A program made the position numbers and the translations under genes. A stretch of DNA of 64,000 nucleotides from Alphaproteobacteria bacterium (GTDB lineage: Bacteria; Pseudomonadota; Alphaproteobacteria; JAUHZC01). Shown in pieces: positions 9,165 through 18,182 of this stretch (its first letter is position 1; each line of letters begins with the position of its first letter). Where the stretch lies: the NCBI GenBank assembly GCA_023898725.1, contig CP060236.1, positions 1 through 64,000 of the forward strand. The letters are read 5' to 3'. The notes beneath the pieces are model-generated. The model had not been told where the DNA came from, made no database searches, and worked only from the letters and a program-made list of their open reading frames with translations.

Positions 9165-10234
9165 CCTCCTATATTCTTCGGCGATTGCTGCTAATTATTC
9201 CTACACTCTGGGCAATCATCACACTGAACTTTTTGATCGTTCAGTTTGCGCCTGGTGGGCCTGTAGAACAGGCTATCGTTCACATGCAAGGGTTAAGATC
9301 AGATGAAGGAAAAGCACTCTCAGGAGGATCACCTGCCGGTTCCACCATGCACACCTACGCTGGATCAGGGGGTGTTGATCCTGAAATTATTAAAGAGCTT
9401 GAGCGGATGTATGGCTTTGATAAACCAGCGCACCAACGATATTGGTTGATGATTCGCAACTATATGTCATTTGATCTGGGGAAAAGTTATTATAAAAACA
9501 ACACTGTTTTAGGGCTTATTAAGGAAAAGCTCCCGACTTCTATCACACTAGGGTTTTGGTCAACGCTCTTGATTTATCTTATTGCTGTTCCCTTAGGGAT
9601 TGCAAAGGCCCGTTATCACAAATCTCGTTTTGATAGAGTGACGAGTGGTCTTGTTGCCATTACCTATGCGATTCCCAGTTTTCTTTTTGCTATTTTGTTA
9701 ATTGTTTTTCTTGCTGGAGGTTCCTATTTCAGCTGTTTTCCCTTACGTGGTATTGTTTCAGATAACTGGGCGACACTTCCTTGGTATGAAAAAATTACTG
9801 ATTATATTTGGCATATCATTCTTCCGATTACCTCATTAGTGTTGGGTGGATTTGCGGCACTTACCATGCTCATTAAAAACTCTTTTATTGAGGAAATCAG
9901 CAAACCATATGTTCTTACTGCACGAGCAAAGGGCTTAACCGAACGCGATATCATACGTAACCACGTTCTTCGCAATGCAGCACTCGTTTTGATTTCACAT
10001 CTGCCTGCCACGCTTGTGGGACTATTCTTCACGGGGACATTTCTCGTTGAGGTTATTTTTTCACTTGATGGGCTGGGTCTCCTAGGTTTTGAATCGGCAG
10101 TTAACCGTGACTATCCCGTTGTTTTTGGAACGCTTTATATTTTTACATTACTGAGTCTTGTGTTACACCTGTTGAGCGACATTTTGTACGCCCTTGTTGA
10201 CCCTCGGATTGACTTTAATAAGATGGAGACATAA
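9158..10234 (+). CDS. yejB: Oligopeptide ABC transporter permease (YejB type)
   Basis: An inner-membrane permease of 358 aa of the binding-protein-dependent transport family (DppB/OppB-like). It starts with a TM helix (ILRRLLLIIPTLWAIITLNF), then has a soluble loop typical of YejB (about residues 35-90) and five further helices. The EAA-type loop contacting the ATPase lies near SKPYVLTARAKGLTERDI. It overlaps yejA by 7 bp, and its stop abuts the yejE ATG directly, so the genes are co-translated. Confidence 0.9.
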   Translation: MLASYILRRLLLIIPTLWAIITLNFLIVQFAPGGPVEQAIVHMQGLRSDEGKALSGGSPAGSTMHTYAGSGGVDPEIIKELERMYGFDKPAHQRYWLMIRNYMSFDLGKSYYKNNTVLGLIKEKLPTSITLGFWSTLLIYLIAVPLGIAKARYHKSRFDRVTSGLVAITYAIPSFLFAILLIVFLAGGSYFSCFPLRGIVSDNWATLPWYEKITDYIWHIILPITSLVLGGFAALTMLIKNSFIEEISKPYVLTARAKGLTERDIIRNHVLRNAALVLISHLPATLVGLFFTGTFLVEVIFSLDGLGLLGFESAVNRDYPVVFGTLYIFTLLSLVLHLLSDILYALVDPRIDFNKMET

Positions 10235-11275
10235 ATGGCGTATTTTTCTCCCCTCACCCAAAGGCGTATCCGTATTTTTCGTCACCACCGAATGGCTTTT
10301 CCTGCGTGCGTAGTCTTTCTGAGCATTCTTATTCTTTCCTCTGTTGCCGAGTTTATTGCAAATGATAAGCCACTGCTTATCCTAACAGCAGAAAAAACCT
10401 ATTTTCCTGGTGCGCTTACCTATAGTGAAAAAGATTTCGGCGGAGAGTTGGAAACGACACCCGACTATCGCAGCGCGTATTTCACAACCCTTATGCATGA
10501 ACAAAAAGCCTGGATTTTATGGCCAATTATTCGCTACTCGTATAACACGATTGACGAGAATCTTTCAGACATCCCTCCCACAGCTCCAGATAGCAATCAT
10601 TACTTAGGAACAGACGATCAAGGGCGTGATGTCCTTGCTCGTGTTATTTACAGTGTGCGACTCTCCTTATATTTTGGCCTTATTCTTGCGTCTCTCTCAA
10701 CGGTAATTGCTATAGCCTTAGGAGCCATTCAAGGTTACTACGGAGGAAAAATAGATATCATCCTTCAGCGTTTCACGGAAATTTGGTCAGGCCTTCCTGT
10801 GCTGTATATCATTATTATTCTGGGAACATTTGTAACACCTTCATTCTGGTGGCTTTTGTTGATTTTACTTCTTTTTCGCTGGTTAAGTCTTGTAAACCTT
10901 GTGCGGGCAGAGTTTTTGCGTGGACGAAATCTTGGATACGTAAAAGCCGCAAAAAGCATGGGTATTCCCAATTATTTGATTATAACCAGACACATTCTGC
11001 CTAACGCAATGATCTCCACAATCACCTATCTCCCCTTTATGATCAATGGGAGTATTTCCCTCCTAACATCACTTGATTTTCTGGGGTTTGGCCTTCCTCC
11101 GGGATCACCCTCTTTAGGAGAGATTCTTTCGCAAGGAAAAAATAATCTCTATGCACCCTGGTTGGGAGGGGTTGGATTTTTTGTGTTAGCTACCCTTTTA
11201 TCCATTTTAATTTTTATTGGAGAGGGAGTGCGAGATGCTTTTGATCCCCGAACGTCTGTAGATCATACCTCATGA
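10235..11275 (+). CDS. yejE: Oligopeptide ABC transporter permease (YejE type)
   Basis: The second permease of the Yej importer, 346 aa. It has an N-terminal OppC_N-like helix at about 22-43, a periplasmic insert of about 80 residues typical of YejE, the HYLGTDDQGRDVLARVIY signature of OppC/DppC permeases, and five more helices. The EAA loop lies near YVKAAKSMGIPNYLI. Its ATG follows the yejB TAA with no spacing, and its last codon overlaps the yejF start (ATGA), so coupling is tight. Confidence 0.9.
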   Translation: MAYFSPLTQRRIRIFRHHRMAFPACVVFLSILILSSVAEFIANDKPLLILTAEKTYFPGALTYSEKDFGGELETTPDYRSAYFTTLMHEQKAWILWPIIRYSYNTIDENLSDIPPTAPDSNHYLGTDDQGRDVLARVIYSVRLSLYFGLILASLSTVIAIALGAIQGYYGGKIDIILQRFTEIWSGLPVLYIIIILGTFVTPSFWWLLLILLLFRWLSLVNLVRAEFLRGRNLGYVKAAKSMGIPNYLIITRHILPNAMISTITYLPFMINGSISLLTSLDFLGFGLPPGSPSLGEILSQGKNNLYAPWLGGVGFFVLATLLSILIFIGEGVRDAFDPRTSVDHTS

Positions 11276-12939
11276 ACAAGCCATTATCCTCTGCGGACAT
11301 TTTGCGTATTGAAAATCTGACGATTAGTTTTCGTCAACCGGACGGATCGGTGCGTCGTATCATTGATGATGTTTCTTTTACAATAAAATCAGGGGAGATT
11401 ACAGGACTCGTAGGTGAAAGTGGATCAGGAAAGTCCGTCTGTGGATATAGCATCTTGCGGCTCTTGCCATACCCCACTGCTTTTCACAACAGTGGGACCA
11501 TCTATGTCGGTGGCATGAAGGTTCTGGATGCAACAATAAATGCTCTGGACGGACAGAAAATTCTGAATCCTGAGCATATATTAAGTATTCGCAAACACAC
11601 GGCGCGCATTATTTTTCAAGAACCCCTTTCAGCACTAAACCCCCTATACACCGCGGGGGACCAACTGATGGAATGTATTACCACTATCGATCCCCATTGT
11701 ACTGCCACGGATAAGTTACAACGGGCTTATAGCCTTTTAGCCCAGGTTGAGTTGCAGAACCCTTGTGAGATCATGGGCCGCTACCCGCATCAACTTTCAG
11801 GCGGACAACGCCAACGATTGATGATTGCTATGGCATTAAGCAGTGATCCTCAGTTACTCATCGCAGACGAGCCGACAACAGCACTTGATGTCACAACGCA
11901 ATACCATATTCTTAATCTGCTCAAAAACATCCAAAAGCGCACCGGGATGGCTATCTTATTTATTAGCCATGATCTTGGTGTTGTGAAAAATTTTGCTGAT
12001 CATATTGTCGTCATGGAAGCGGGGCATGTGGTTGAGACAGGTAAAACGCGCATTATTCTAACAAACCCCACACATTCCTACACACAACGGTTGCTTGATG
12101 CCCATATCACAGGTACACGCGGCACCACCAATCCCCTAAAACCGCTTCTTCTGGATGCAAAAAATTTACATTTGACCTATACAAAGCAGGGTTTTTTTCG
12201 AAAGCAGGCAGGCCATCAAGCTCTGCGCAATGTGAGTTTTTCTTTGAGAAAGGGTGAAACCTTGGGTGTTGTGGGTGAAAGTGGCTCTGGCAAAACAACA
12301 TTAGCCTTTGCGATTGTTCGCTTGGTGACAGCCACAGGGGTGATCAATCTTTATAAGGACGGACAAAAAACTGACGTTTTACGCCTAAGTTCTCATGAAT
12401 TACAGCACATGCGCCGTACCGTGCAAATTGTTTTTCAAGATCCCTTCACCTCTTTAAATCCCCGCATGACTGTGGGAGATATTATCTGCGAAGGGGCAAC
12501 ATTACACACACTGTTTACGGATAAAAACCACCGTCTCGAAAGGCTATCTCGCATACTCAACGATGTTGGGCTCGATGATAGTTATGAGCATCGCTACCCA
12601 CATGAGCTTTCAGGCGGACAGCGTCAACGTGTTTCTATCGCGCGGAGTCTTATTTTAAGTCCAGAAATTATTATTCTTGATGAACCAACGTCTGCGCTTG
12701 ATCGGCAAGTACAAAAAAGTATCCTTTCTTTGTTGCGCACGCTCCAAGATGAAAAAGAATTAAGCTATATTTTTATCAGCCATGACTTGAATGTTGTGCG
12801 CTATATGGCACATGAATTAATGATTATGAAAGATGGAAGCGTTTGCGAGTATGGTAATGCCGAGACGATTTTTACCACACCCCATCATCCTTACACGCAG
12901 GAATTATTAGCCGCCTCACAGGCTATGACACTTATATAG
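11272..12939 (+). CDS. yejF: Oligopeptide ABC transporter ATPase with two nucleotide-binding domains (YejF type)
   Basis: A 555-aa double ABC ATPase that powers the Yej importer. Each half has a complete motif set: Walker A GESGSGKS in the first half and GESGSGKT in the second, signature LSGGQRQR in both, and Walker B LLIADEP and IIILDEP. Both nucleotide sites look intact. Each domain is followed by the Opp/Dpp C-terminal extension (HPYTQELL-like). It overlaps yejE by 4 bp. Its 3' end converges with recO and overlaps it by 8 bp. Confidence 0.92.
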   Translation: MNKPLSSADILRIENLTISFRQPDGSVRRIIDDVSFTIKSGEITGLVGESGSGKSVCGYSILRLLPYPTAFHNSGTIYVGGMKVLDATINALDGQKILNPEHILSIRKHTARIIFQEPLSALNPLYTAGDQLMECITTIDPHCTATDKLQRAYSLLAQVELQNPCEIMGRYPHQLSGGQRQRLMIAMALSSDPQLLIADEPTTALDVTTQYHILNLLKNIQKRTGMAILFISHDLGVVKNFADHIVVMEAGHVVETGKTRIILTNPTHSYTQRLLDAHITGTRGTTNPLKPLLLDAKNLHLTYTKQGFFRKQAGHQALRNVSFSLRKGETLGVVGESGSGKTTLAFAIVRLVTATGVINLYKDGQKTDVLRLSSHELQHMRRTVQIVFQDPFTSLNPRMTVGDIICEGATLHTLFTDKNHRLERLSRILNDVGLDDSYEHRYPHELSGGQRQRVSIARSLILSPEIIILDEPTSALDRQVQKSILSLLRTLQDEKELSYIFISHDLNVVRYMAHELMIMKDGSVCEYGNAETIFTTPHHPYTQELLAASQAMTLI

Positions 12940-13600
12940 AATCTTGAAGGCTCGTACGCACAAATGGAAAAACACTACGGGGAAAATAACGTTCGTAATA
13001 ACGGGAAAAAAGGCCCAGAAATACCGCGAGCTTTTCAGGTGTCGTATGGGGGTATTGCAAAAGCCTATCTTCATATCCACAGGCCCCTTCTTGCGTAACA
13101 GCGTTCCCAGTAACGGGGGAAATGTAGTGCAGGCCATCGCACCTTTTGGTTACCGCACACATGCCCCACTCCATACCAAATCCAATGTCTTTCAGCAAAA
13201 GAGCCTCAAGATGAGCATATACATTCAGCCATCCTGTCGTTTGTAGTTCCTGCAAAAAAGCGACAAGCCCGAGATACATCAGTTCATGCGCTTGACGCTC
13301 AGGCATTAGTTTGGTTAAAAGCTCACAGGCACTCGCGAGACTCAGCGCTTTTGCCGCACTATCAAGGATGTGCACTGCCGTATTTTCCAGTACTTCCACA
13401 CGCGTCCAAGTCCCCATGTGCTCACAAAGTCTGGCTTTCCATGTTAGTTCACACACTGTCCCCACCTGCAAAGGAGCCCTACGGTTATGACGCACAACAC
13501 CTCGGTGAAGACCATTTTCACGGGTAAAAAATACAGCACAAAACTTGGATTCACCAAGGCGCCGTAATTGGACACAGACCCCCTCATCCTGCCACTCCAT
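12932..13600 (-). CDS. recO: DNA repair protein RecO
   Basis: A 222-aa RecO, which helps RecR load RecA on SSB-coated gaps in the RecFOR pathway. The alphaproteobacterial start MEWQDEGV, the OB-fold N-terminal domain (residues about 1-80, with RENGLHRGVVRH) and the helical C-terminal part are recognisable. The zinc-finger cysteines of some RecO proteins are largely absent, as in many alphaproteobacteria. It is last in the lepB-rnc-era-recO run, 12 bases after era. Confidence 0.85.
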   Translation of the reverse strand: MEWQDEGVCVQLRRLGESKFCAVFFTRENGLHRGVVRHNRRAPLQVGTVCELTWKARLCEHMGTWTRVEVLENTAVHILDSAAKALSLASACELLTKLMPERQAHELMYLGLVAFLQELQTTGWLNVYAHLEALLLKDIGFGMEWGMCAVTKRCDGLHYISPVTGNAVTQEGACGYEDRLLQYPHTTPEKLAVFLGLFSRYYERYFPRSVFPFVRTSLQDSI

Positions 13601-13612
13601 CAGAAATGACCT

Positions 13613-14545
13613 TTAGTTCGCGGGAAAATCAAGGCCAAGATAATCATAATAGTCTCTTTTATCACGCCACTTCGGATCAACCTTCACATTCAGAAATAAA
13701 TGAACTTCACAGCCTAAAAAATTTTTCAGTTCACGACGAATTATAAGACCTAATCCTTTGAGTTTTTCTCCTTTTGAGCCAATCACCATCTTTTTATGAG
13801 GCTCTCTACCAACAACAATATTTTGATGGATCGTAATATCACTCACAGTAGCAGTTTTTATCTTTTTTGTTCGTCGCACAAATTTTTCTGTTTGGACCAT
13901 TAACTGATACGGAAGCTCTTGTCCTAATTGTTCTATCAAATATTTCCGGGTGATTTCCTCCGCCATAAGCTGTTCTGGCTGATCAGACAATTGATCCTCA
14001 GGATACATCCATGGTCCCTCTGGAATCATTTCAATCAAGGTTTTTTTAAGGTTCTCTACATTGTCTTCTTTGCGTGCGGAAACAGGAAAAACATGGGTTG
14101 CTTGATACGTATCAGCATAGTAGGCAATCAGAGGTAGAACATCCTGAGCTGTGTTCAATGCATCAATTTTATTCAGAACAATAGCAAAGGGGATTTTTGC
14201 ATTCTGTACCCGCGTGATAAGGGTGTCTACCTCCGCCTTCGTATGTTTGAGAAGAGGAGTATCAACCACCACAAGCACACAATCAACGTCATAGATACTT
14301 GAAAGGGCCGCCTTAACCATTGCTTTTTCAAGGTTTTTTGTGGGATCAAAAATACCTGGTGTGTCAATAAAAACAAGTTGTGCCTTATCCACACAAATAA
14401 TCCCTCGTATTTTATGGCGCGTGGTTTGAACGCGTCGTGTGGCAATACTGACCTTTGCACCCACAAGCGCATTGGTTAACGTTGATTTCCCTGCATTAGG
14501 AAGGCCAACAATCGCCACAAAACCACATTTGGTCTGATTATTCAT
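13613..14545 (-). CDS. era: GTPase Era
   Basis: An essential ribosome-assembly GTPase that binds the 3' end of 16S rRNA. Motifs seen are G1 GLPNAGKST at 14-22, the Era switch region (RRVQTTRHKIRGI), G3 DTPG at 61-64 and G4 NKID near 124. The C-terminal KH domain contains the characteristic GSKGEKLKGLG and ends in the usual YYDYLGLDF region. Its start overlaps the rnc stop by 4 bp, the classical rnc-era coupling. Confidence 0.96.
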   Translation of the reverse strand: MNNQTKCGFVAIVGLPNAGKSTLTNALVGAKVSIATRRVQTTRHKIRGIICVDKAQLVFIDTPGIFDPTKNLEKAMVKAALSSIYDVDCVLVVVDTPLLKHTKAEVDTLITRVQNAKIPFAIVLNKIDALNTAQDVLPLIAYYADTYQATHVFPVSARKEDNVENLKKTLIEMIPEGPWMYPEDQLSDQPEQLMAEEITRKYLIEQLGQELPYQLMVQTEKFVRRTKKIKTATVSDITIHQNIVVGREPHKKMVIGSKGEKLKGLGLIIRRELKNFLGCEVHLFLNVKVDPKWRDKRDYYDYLGLDFPAN

Positions 14546-15219
14546 AGTTTATCCTTAAATGTAGTAAAAAAATTCTGTGCAGCTGCTTGTTCTGCCTTAC
14601 GTTTGGATGGGCCCACACCAGCAGCGGTTCCCAAACGATCAACCTGTGCGCGTACAGTAAAATTAGGCGCATGCGCCGGACCATCTGCTTTAATAATTTC
14701 ATACACAGGAGGGGCATACCCCTGGGCCTGAACGGTCTCTTGAAGAGCTGTTTTGAAATCTTTCGGTATCAATAACGGTTCATTAAAGTAAGGTTTCCAA
14801 TGACGCTCAACAAAACACTTCGCCGTATCAAGTCCCTGATCAAAATAAATAGCTGCAACAATGGCTTCGAGAGCATCCGAGAGAAGTGAGTCCTTATCAC
14901 GTCCACCTGTGCTCTCTTCACCCGGAGCCATACGAATAAAATTTCCAAAGCCCAACGAACGGGCAATAGCTGCCAGTGTTTCAGAACGAACGAGTTGTGC
15001 ATGACGGCGGGCAAGCGCACCCTCAGAGTCTGAGGGAAATTGCCTGTAAAGCAATTCAGCCATGGCAAGGCCAAGCACACGATCACCCACAAACTCAAGA
15101 CGTTCGTAAGACACCATACTACTTGCCAAACTTGAGTGTGTAATTGCAGTACGCAACAAAGAAGTATCACGAAACGTGACCCCTAGAACAGCACAAAGGT
15201 TATGTAAAGTATCCGACAA
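14542..15219 (-). CDS. rnc: Ribonuclease III
   Basis: A double-strand-specific endoribonuclease that matures rRNA precursors and processes structured mRNAs. The 225-aa protein has the catalytic signature ERLEFVGDRVLG at 39-50, the second acidic cluster DALEAIVAAIYFDQG near 117-131, and a C-terminal dsRNA-binding domain (about 152-222, with GPSKRKAEQAAA). It lies 5 bases after lepB and overlaps era. Confidence 0.96.
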   Translation of the reverse strand: MSDTLHNLCAVLGVTFRDTSLLRTAITHSSLASSMVSYERLEFVGDRVLGLAMAELLYRQFPSDSEGALARRHAQLVRSETLAAIARSLGFGNFIRMAPGEESTGGRDKDSLLSDALEAIVAAIYFDQGLDTAKCFVERHWKPYFNEPLLIPKDFKTALQETVQAQGYAPPVYEIIKADGPAHAPNFTVRAQVDRLGTAAGVGPSKRKAEQAAAQNFFTTFKDKL

Positions 15220-15224
15220 AAGAC

Positions 15225-15980
15225 CTACTTAATACGTTGAAAGAAACGCTCGGGACGAACCCCTTGAAACCACGTCCACGGCATAAACCATCCAAAAAAG
15301 GGGGGTTTTCCAAAGACTTTTTTGCTATAGAACATAAACTCCGGCTTGCCAATCAGGGCTTCTTCCGAAACGAAACCTACGACACCCATATGACGACTGT
15401 CTTTTGAACGATCACGATTATCACCCATCATAAAGTAATGACCCTCAGGAACATAGAACACATCAGTGTTATCGTAATATCCACGGCCAAAGGGCTCATG
15501 TTTTAAAATACGATGCTTCACCCCGTTGGGTAAGGTCTCCTCAAACTGAGCGACAACTGACGTAACACCTGTTTCATCTCGATAACGATAGTCTGGCAAC
15601 CGCTTAAGGTCTACTGATTTACCATTAATATGCAAAACACCACCTATCATTTGTATTGCATCACCCGGTAAACCCACCAAACGCTTGATATAATCAGCAT
15701 CATCGTCCTTTGCCACACGAAAGACGACAACTTCACCACGCGTAGGCGGTTTGTTAAAAAAACGGCCCTTAAATGAAAAGGCAGATAAAGGAACATTGGC
15801 TTTGCCATATCCATAATAAGCCCGTGACAGAACAATATAGTCCCCAACCTCAAGAGTCGGATACATAGATCCTGAAGGAATGATATGCGGTGAGAAAAAA
15901 AACGTACGAATAAGCAGTAAAACACTAAGGGTCTTAGCAAATCCAATCACTTGATTTGGTTGTTTTTGTATACTACTCAC
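15225..15980 (-). CDS. lepB: Signal peptidase I
   Basis: An inner-membrane serine/lysine protease that removes signal peptides of exported proteins. It has one N-terminal TM helix (about 12-30), the catalytic Ser38 in IPSGSMYPTL, the general base Lys99 in YIKRLVGLPGD, and the box E motif GDNRDRSKDSR near 191-201. The length of 251 aa is normal for an alphaproteobacterium. It heads the lepB-rnc-era-recO block. The usual upstream neighbours acpS and pdxJ are absent. Confidence 0.96.
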   Translation of the reverse strand: MSSIQKQPNQVIGFAKTLSVLLLIRTFFFSPHIIPSGSMYPTLEVGDYIVLSRAYYGYGKANVPLSAFSFKGRFFNKPPTRGEVVVFRVAKDDDADYIKRLVGLPGDAIQMIGGVLHINGKSVDLKRLPDYRYRDETGVTSVVAQFEETLPNGVKHRILKHEPFGRGYYDNTDVFYVPEGHYFMMGDNRDRSKDSRHMGVVGFVSEEALIGKPEFMFYSKKVFGKPPFFGWFMPWTWFQGVRPERFFQRIK

Positions 15981-16130
15981 TGGCTAAGCCTTGTCATTCT
16001 TATATTGTTATATATTGGCACAAATTCCCCCGCGTTACCAGCATGATTCAGCCAATTTGACAGGGAAATCATGGTCTGTACCCATCAATCAAACATTAAA
16101 GCAACCTGTCGCCGCGAAAATCTTTGGGGC

Positions 16131-16238
16131 TCAATAAAAGATTCCGGTAGCCCCTGGGAAGCCCTCTCCCGGCACAGCAAACGGAATAGGGATTCCCCAC
16201 GCAGTTACAAAAACCATCGTTCCTGTAACAACGCCCAT
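16131..16238 (-). pseudogene. Short ORF after RNase J, possible DUF1467 relic
   Basis: A 35-codon frame begins with ATG 11 bases after the rnj stop and encodes a hydrophobic peptide starting MGVVTGTMVFVTAWG. DUF1467 proteins begin similarly (M-x-x-V-T-x3-V-[FY]-x3-W-x4-F-A-x-x-P), and a DUF1467 gene follows rnj in many alphaproteobacteria. After an in-frame TGA the frame continues with APKIF, and no full-length version exists in any frame. A decayed remnant of that gene is the best explanation, but the match is short. Confidence 0.3.
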
Positions 16239-16248
16239 AAAACTGTTT

Positions 16249-17913
16249 TTACTTCTTGGGCTTTGGTTTCAGGCGGACTATATGGGTGCTCATTGAAGGA
16301 ACTTTGCCCCGGGTATTGCGCAAAACCTTATGCAATCCTTTCATCACATCGGCACGCAAGACTTCATTATCAAGGCGTCCATTCGTTGGCATGACCTTAA
16401 GAGATCCTCGAATTGTACGATCCAACTCCTTGATGAAACTCTTTTCAGCTTCAGGGGCACACACACCCACCAATGTTACCTGCGGATCGCTCATCAAGTT
16501 ACCATCTTTGTTCACCACCAATGTGATGGCTATGTGACCGGCCTCTGATAAGTGATCGCGATCTTTAAAATGGCCTGCGTTATCCTGTACGAGCGTTACT
16601 CCATCAAGGATTAGGCGCCCACTATGAACGGTCTCAACGATTTCGGCTTGGTCACCACAAAGGCGAATTTTGGTTCCATTATGGGGAACAACTGCGTGGG
16701 GAATACCTTGATCAAGACCAAATTTCCCATGTGCCTCAAGATGTGCATCCTCACCATGAACAGGTATAAGTACTTTTGGGCGCACCCATGCGTACATATC
16801 TTTAAGATCCTCTTGCGCTGGGTGACCCGACACATGCGTTGACGCATTTTCAGATGTGTAAACTTGAATTCCGCGGGTTTTTAATAATCGCTCCAGAGCA
16901 TGAATATCTTTCTCGTTTCCAGGAATAACCCGCGATGAAAACACCACTGTATCATCATCACGCAACCGGGCACGGGGGTGTTTACCAAGAGCCATCCTTT
17001 TCAAAGCAGCATTATTTTCACCCTGAGACCCCGTACACAAAATAAATGCTTCGGAAGGGTCAAGCCGTGCAGCCTCTCGTAAATCAACTACATGAGATTG
17101 TGCCTCAAGATAACCACATTTGCGACCAACCTCGTAGAAGCGATCCATAGAGCGACCTGCAAACGCAATTTTACGACCCAGATCCTTTGCCAGCGTCATA
17201 GCCGTTTGAAGGCGAGCCACATTGCTTGCAAAACATGCCATGATAATTCGCCCTGAGATATTCGTCATTAGCTTGCGCAGTTCATTACGCACCCATGCCT
17301 CGGACTCTGTCCGTCCCTCAACAAAAATATTCGTTGAGTCGCAAACAAGCGCCATCACTCCTTCATCACCGATTTCTTTGAGGCGATTCGTGTCAATATT
17401 GTTTCCCACCAAAGGATCGCTGTCAATTTTCCAATCACCTGTGTGCAAAACAGTTCCTGCAGGTGTGCGAATCGCAAGAGCTGTGGGTTCCGGAATAGAA
17501 TGCGTCAGATCAATAAATTCAATATTAAAATCACCAATATCAATGCGTCCCTGAAGAGGAACAACGTGAACGGTTGCCGCTTTATCTAACCCTACCTCTT
17601 TGAGCTTACGATGAACAAGCTCCGCCGTAAAAGGAGTTGCATAAATAGGGCAACCTAGACGAGACCACAAATGGGGAATTGCACCGATATGATCCTCATG
17701 TCCATGGGTAACAACAAGTCCCTTAAGATCCTTAATCCGACTCTCGATGTAGCGAATATCAGGAGTCGCAATATCAGCACCTGGCTTTTCCACAAAGGTA
17801 ATCCCCAAGTCCACCATGAGCCATTGGTTTTTGTAACCATAGAGATTCAGGTTCATCCCAATTTCGCCAGAGCCCCCCAAGGGCAAAAAATAAAGTTCAG
17901 AAGGTTTAGTCAT
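16249..17913 (-). CDS. rnj: Ribonuclease J
   Basis: A 554-aa metallo-beta-lactamase/beta-CASP ribonuclease with 5'-3' exo- and endonuclease activity in mRNA and rRNA turnover, normally cytoplasmic. The zinc motif HGHEDH lies at 70-75. Further ligands are in LHTGDWKID and the beta-CASP part (SGHPAQEDL and IPVHGE). The ribosome binding site AAGGA precedes ATG at 17913. It sits downstream of nuoN as in other alphaproteobacteria, but without birA and coaX between them. Confidence 0.95.
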   Translation of the reverse strand: MTKPSELYFLPLGGSGEIGMNLNLYGYKNQWLMVDLGITFVEKPGADIATPDIRYIESRIKDLKGLVVTHGHEDHIGAIPHLWSRLGCPIYATPFTAELVHRKLKEVGLDKAATVHVVPLQGRIDIGDFNIEFIDLTHSIPEPTALAIRTPAGTVLHTGDWKIDSDPLVGNNIDTNRLKEIGDEGVMALVCDSTNIFVEGRTESEAWVRNELRKLMTNISGRIIMACFASNVARLQTAMTLAKDLGRKIAFAGRSMDRFYEVGRKCGYLEAQSHVVDLREAARLDPSEAFILCTGSQGENNAALKRMALGKHPRARLRDDDTVVFSSRVIPGNEKDIHALERLLKTRGIQVYTSENASTHVSGHPAQEDLKDMYAWVRPKVLIPVHGEDAHLEAHGKFGLDQGIPHAVVPHNGTKIRLCGDQAEIVETVHSGRLILDGVTLVQDNAGHFKDRDHLSEAGHIAITLVVNKDGNLMSDPQVTLVGVCAPEAEKSFIKELDRTIRGSLKVMPTNGRLDNEVLRADVMKGLHKVLRNTRGKVPSMSTHIVRLKPKPKK

Positions 17914-18182
17914 AGAGTCCTTTCCTATAGTGCGTATGTACCATCATGCGTTCGTCATCTCCCCGAAGAATCTAAAGTCAAAAGTGAAAAAAACAGGTCA
18001 CCAGATGCCGACACTATATACATCTTAAGAAAATCTTCAATCTTTTAATAAGTGTCTTTCCCTAAGACTTACGGCTGACAGAACTCCTCAACCCCCAAAT
18101 ACAAACACACACTATGATAGGATACCCCCCTCATCTGTTGCCTCTGTATAACAACTGCATGCCATTATACGAAGCACCATTG

